A stretch of 23,051 nt of DNA, taken from the NCBI RefSeq assembly GCF_030147005.1, contig NZ_JASLAW010000213.1:1-23051 (forward strand), in the 5' to 3' direction. The DNA comes from Pseudomonas sp. GTDB lineage: Bacteria > Pseudomonadota > Gammaproteobacteria > Pseudomonadales > Pseudomonadaceae. Positions 22,961 to 23,051 of the stretch are shown here, piece by piece. The translations under genes and the position numbers were made by a program. The notes under the pieces are model-generated. The model was not told the DNA's origin, did no database searches, and saw only the letters and a list, made by a program, of their open reading frames with translations. Numbering within the stretch: the first letter of the stretch is position 1; every line of letters begins with the position of its first letter.

Positions 22961-23051
22961 TGGGAGCGGGCTTGCTCGCGAATGCGGAGTGTCAGTCGAC
23001 AAGTTCGTCACTGGCACACCGCTTCGCGAGCAAGCTAGCGAGCTAGCTTGA
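22961..23051. repeat. REPIN with altered right arm, cut by the window end
   Basis: The left arm, TGGGAGCGGGCTTGCTCGCG then AATGCGG (22961-22987), matches the element at 11087. The right arm starts normally as CGCTTCGCGAGCAAGC (to 23035), but where the other copies read CCGCT it reads TAGCGAGCTAGCTTG. This creates a perfect inverted repeat, CAAGCTAGC-GA-GCTAGCTTG (23031-23050). The element follows the last tRNA terminator. Confidence 0.8.

Noticed and set aside
22841..23038. 65-codon frame running from tRNA-Pro copy 2 into the REPIN
   Set aside because: Starts inside a tRNA and crosses a terminator and a repeat; not a gene.
1..23051. CRISPR array, prophage, integron or defence island
   Set aside because: No evenly spaced repeats, integrase, transposase, phage or known defence genes. 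The tRNA genes show no att-type partial repeat; the only tRNA repeat is the complete tRNA-Pro copy.

Overview
The window is core chromosome of a Pseudomonas, most likely the P. fluorescens group (Gammaproteobacteria). The evidence is protein identity (BamD, RpsT, LspA and the pilins read as typical Pseudomonas proteins), GC-rich codon use, gene order (rpsT, murJ-ribF-ileS-lspA-fkpB-ispH, minor pilins, thiO, bamD, rluD-pgeF-clpB) and the intergenic palindromic REP pairs (REPINs) typical of this group. No prophage, transposase, toxin-antitoxin pair, defence island or CRISPR array is visible, and I do not see a previously undescribed multi-gene system. The points of interest are small: what is missing from the pilin and acetate loci, a few inverted repeats, and the REP elements.

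Layout. 1-75: a cut-off REPIN. 80-3479 (minus): a small DUF3565 protein, phosphate acetyltransferase (pta) and a PlsC-type acyltransferase that abuts pta. 3448-3933 (plus): the His-tailed prolyl isomerase SlyD. 3964-4082: back-to-back terminators. 4128-4406 (minus): ribosomal protein S20, GTG start, with a good sigma70 promoter. 4660-12191 (plus): lipid II flippase MurJ, flavokinase/FAD synthetase RibF, IleS, lipoprotein signal peptidase LspA, the second SlyD-like isomerase FkpB and IspH. The ileS/lspA and lspA/fkpB genes overlap by 8 bp, and a REPIN separates fkpB from ispH.

12209-15067: minor type IV pseudopilins. A GspH/FimT-type protein faces left, and pilV-pilW-pilX-pilE face right in a tight operon. 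The cluster has no pilY1/pilY2 between pilX and pilE, and no pilS-pilR next to thiO, in contrast to P. aeruginosa PAO1 as I remember it. 15131-17612: glycine oxidase ThiO, overlapping tail to tail with a PP0621-family membrane protein, then the outer-membrane assembly lipoprotein BamD (minus). 17762-22165 (plus): RluD, the PgeF/YfiH multicopper-fold protein and the disaggregase ClpB, the last behind a near-perfect heat-shock sigma32 promoter.

22351-22925: a stable-RNA operon with a sigma70 promoter and GC-rich discriminator, encoding tRNA-Asn(GTT), tRNA-Pro(TGG) and tRNA-Lys(TTT), then a terminator and a second identical tRNA-Pro(TGG) with its own terminator. 22961-23051: a third REPIN with an altered right arm that ends in a perfect palindrome and runs off the window.

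Together these genes are mainly housekeeping: translation (IleS, S20, RluD, tRNAs), envelope assembly (MurJ, LspA, BamD, pilins), cofactors and isoprenoids (RibF, ThiO, IspH), proteostasis (ClpB, SlyD, FkpB) and acetyl-phosphate metabolism (Pta).
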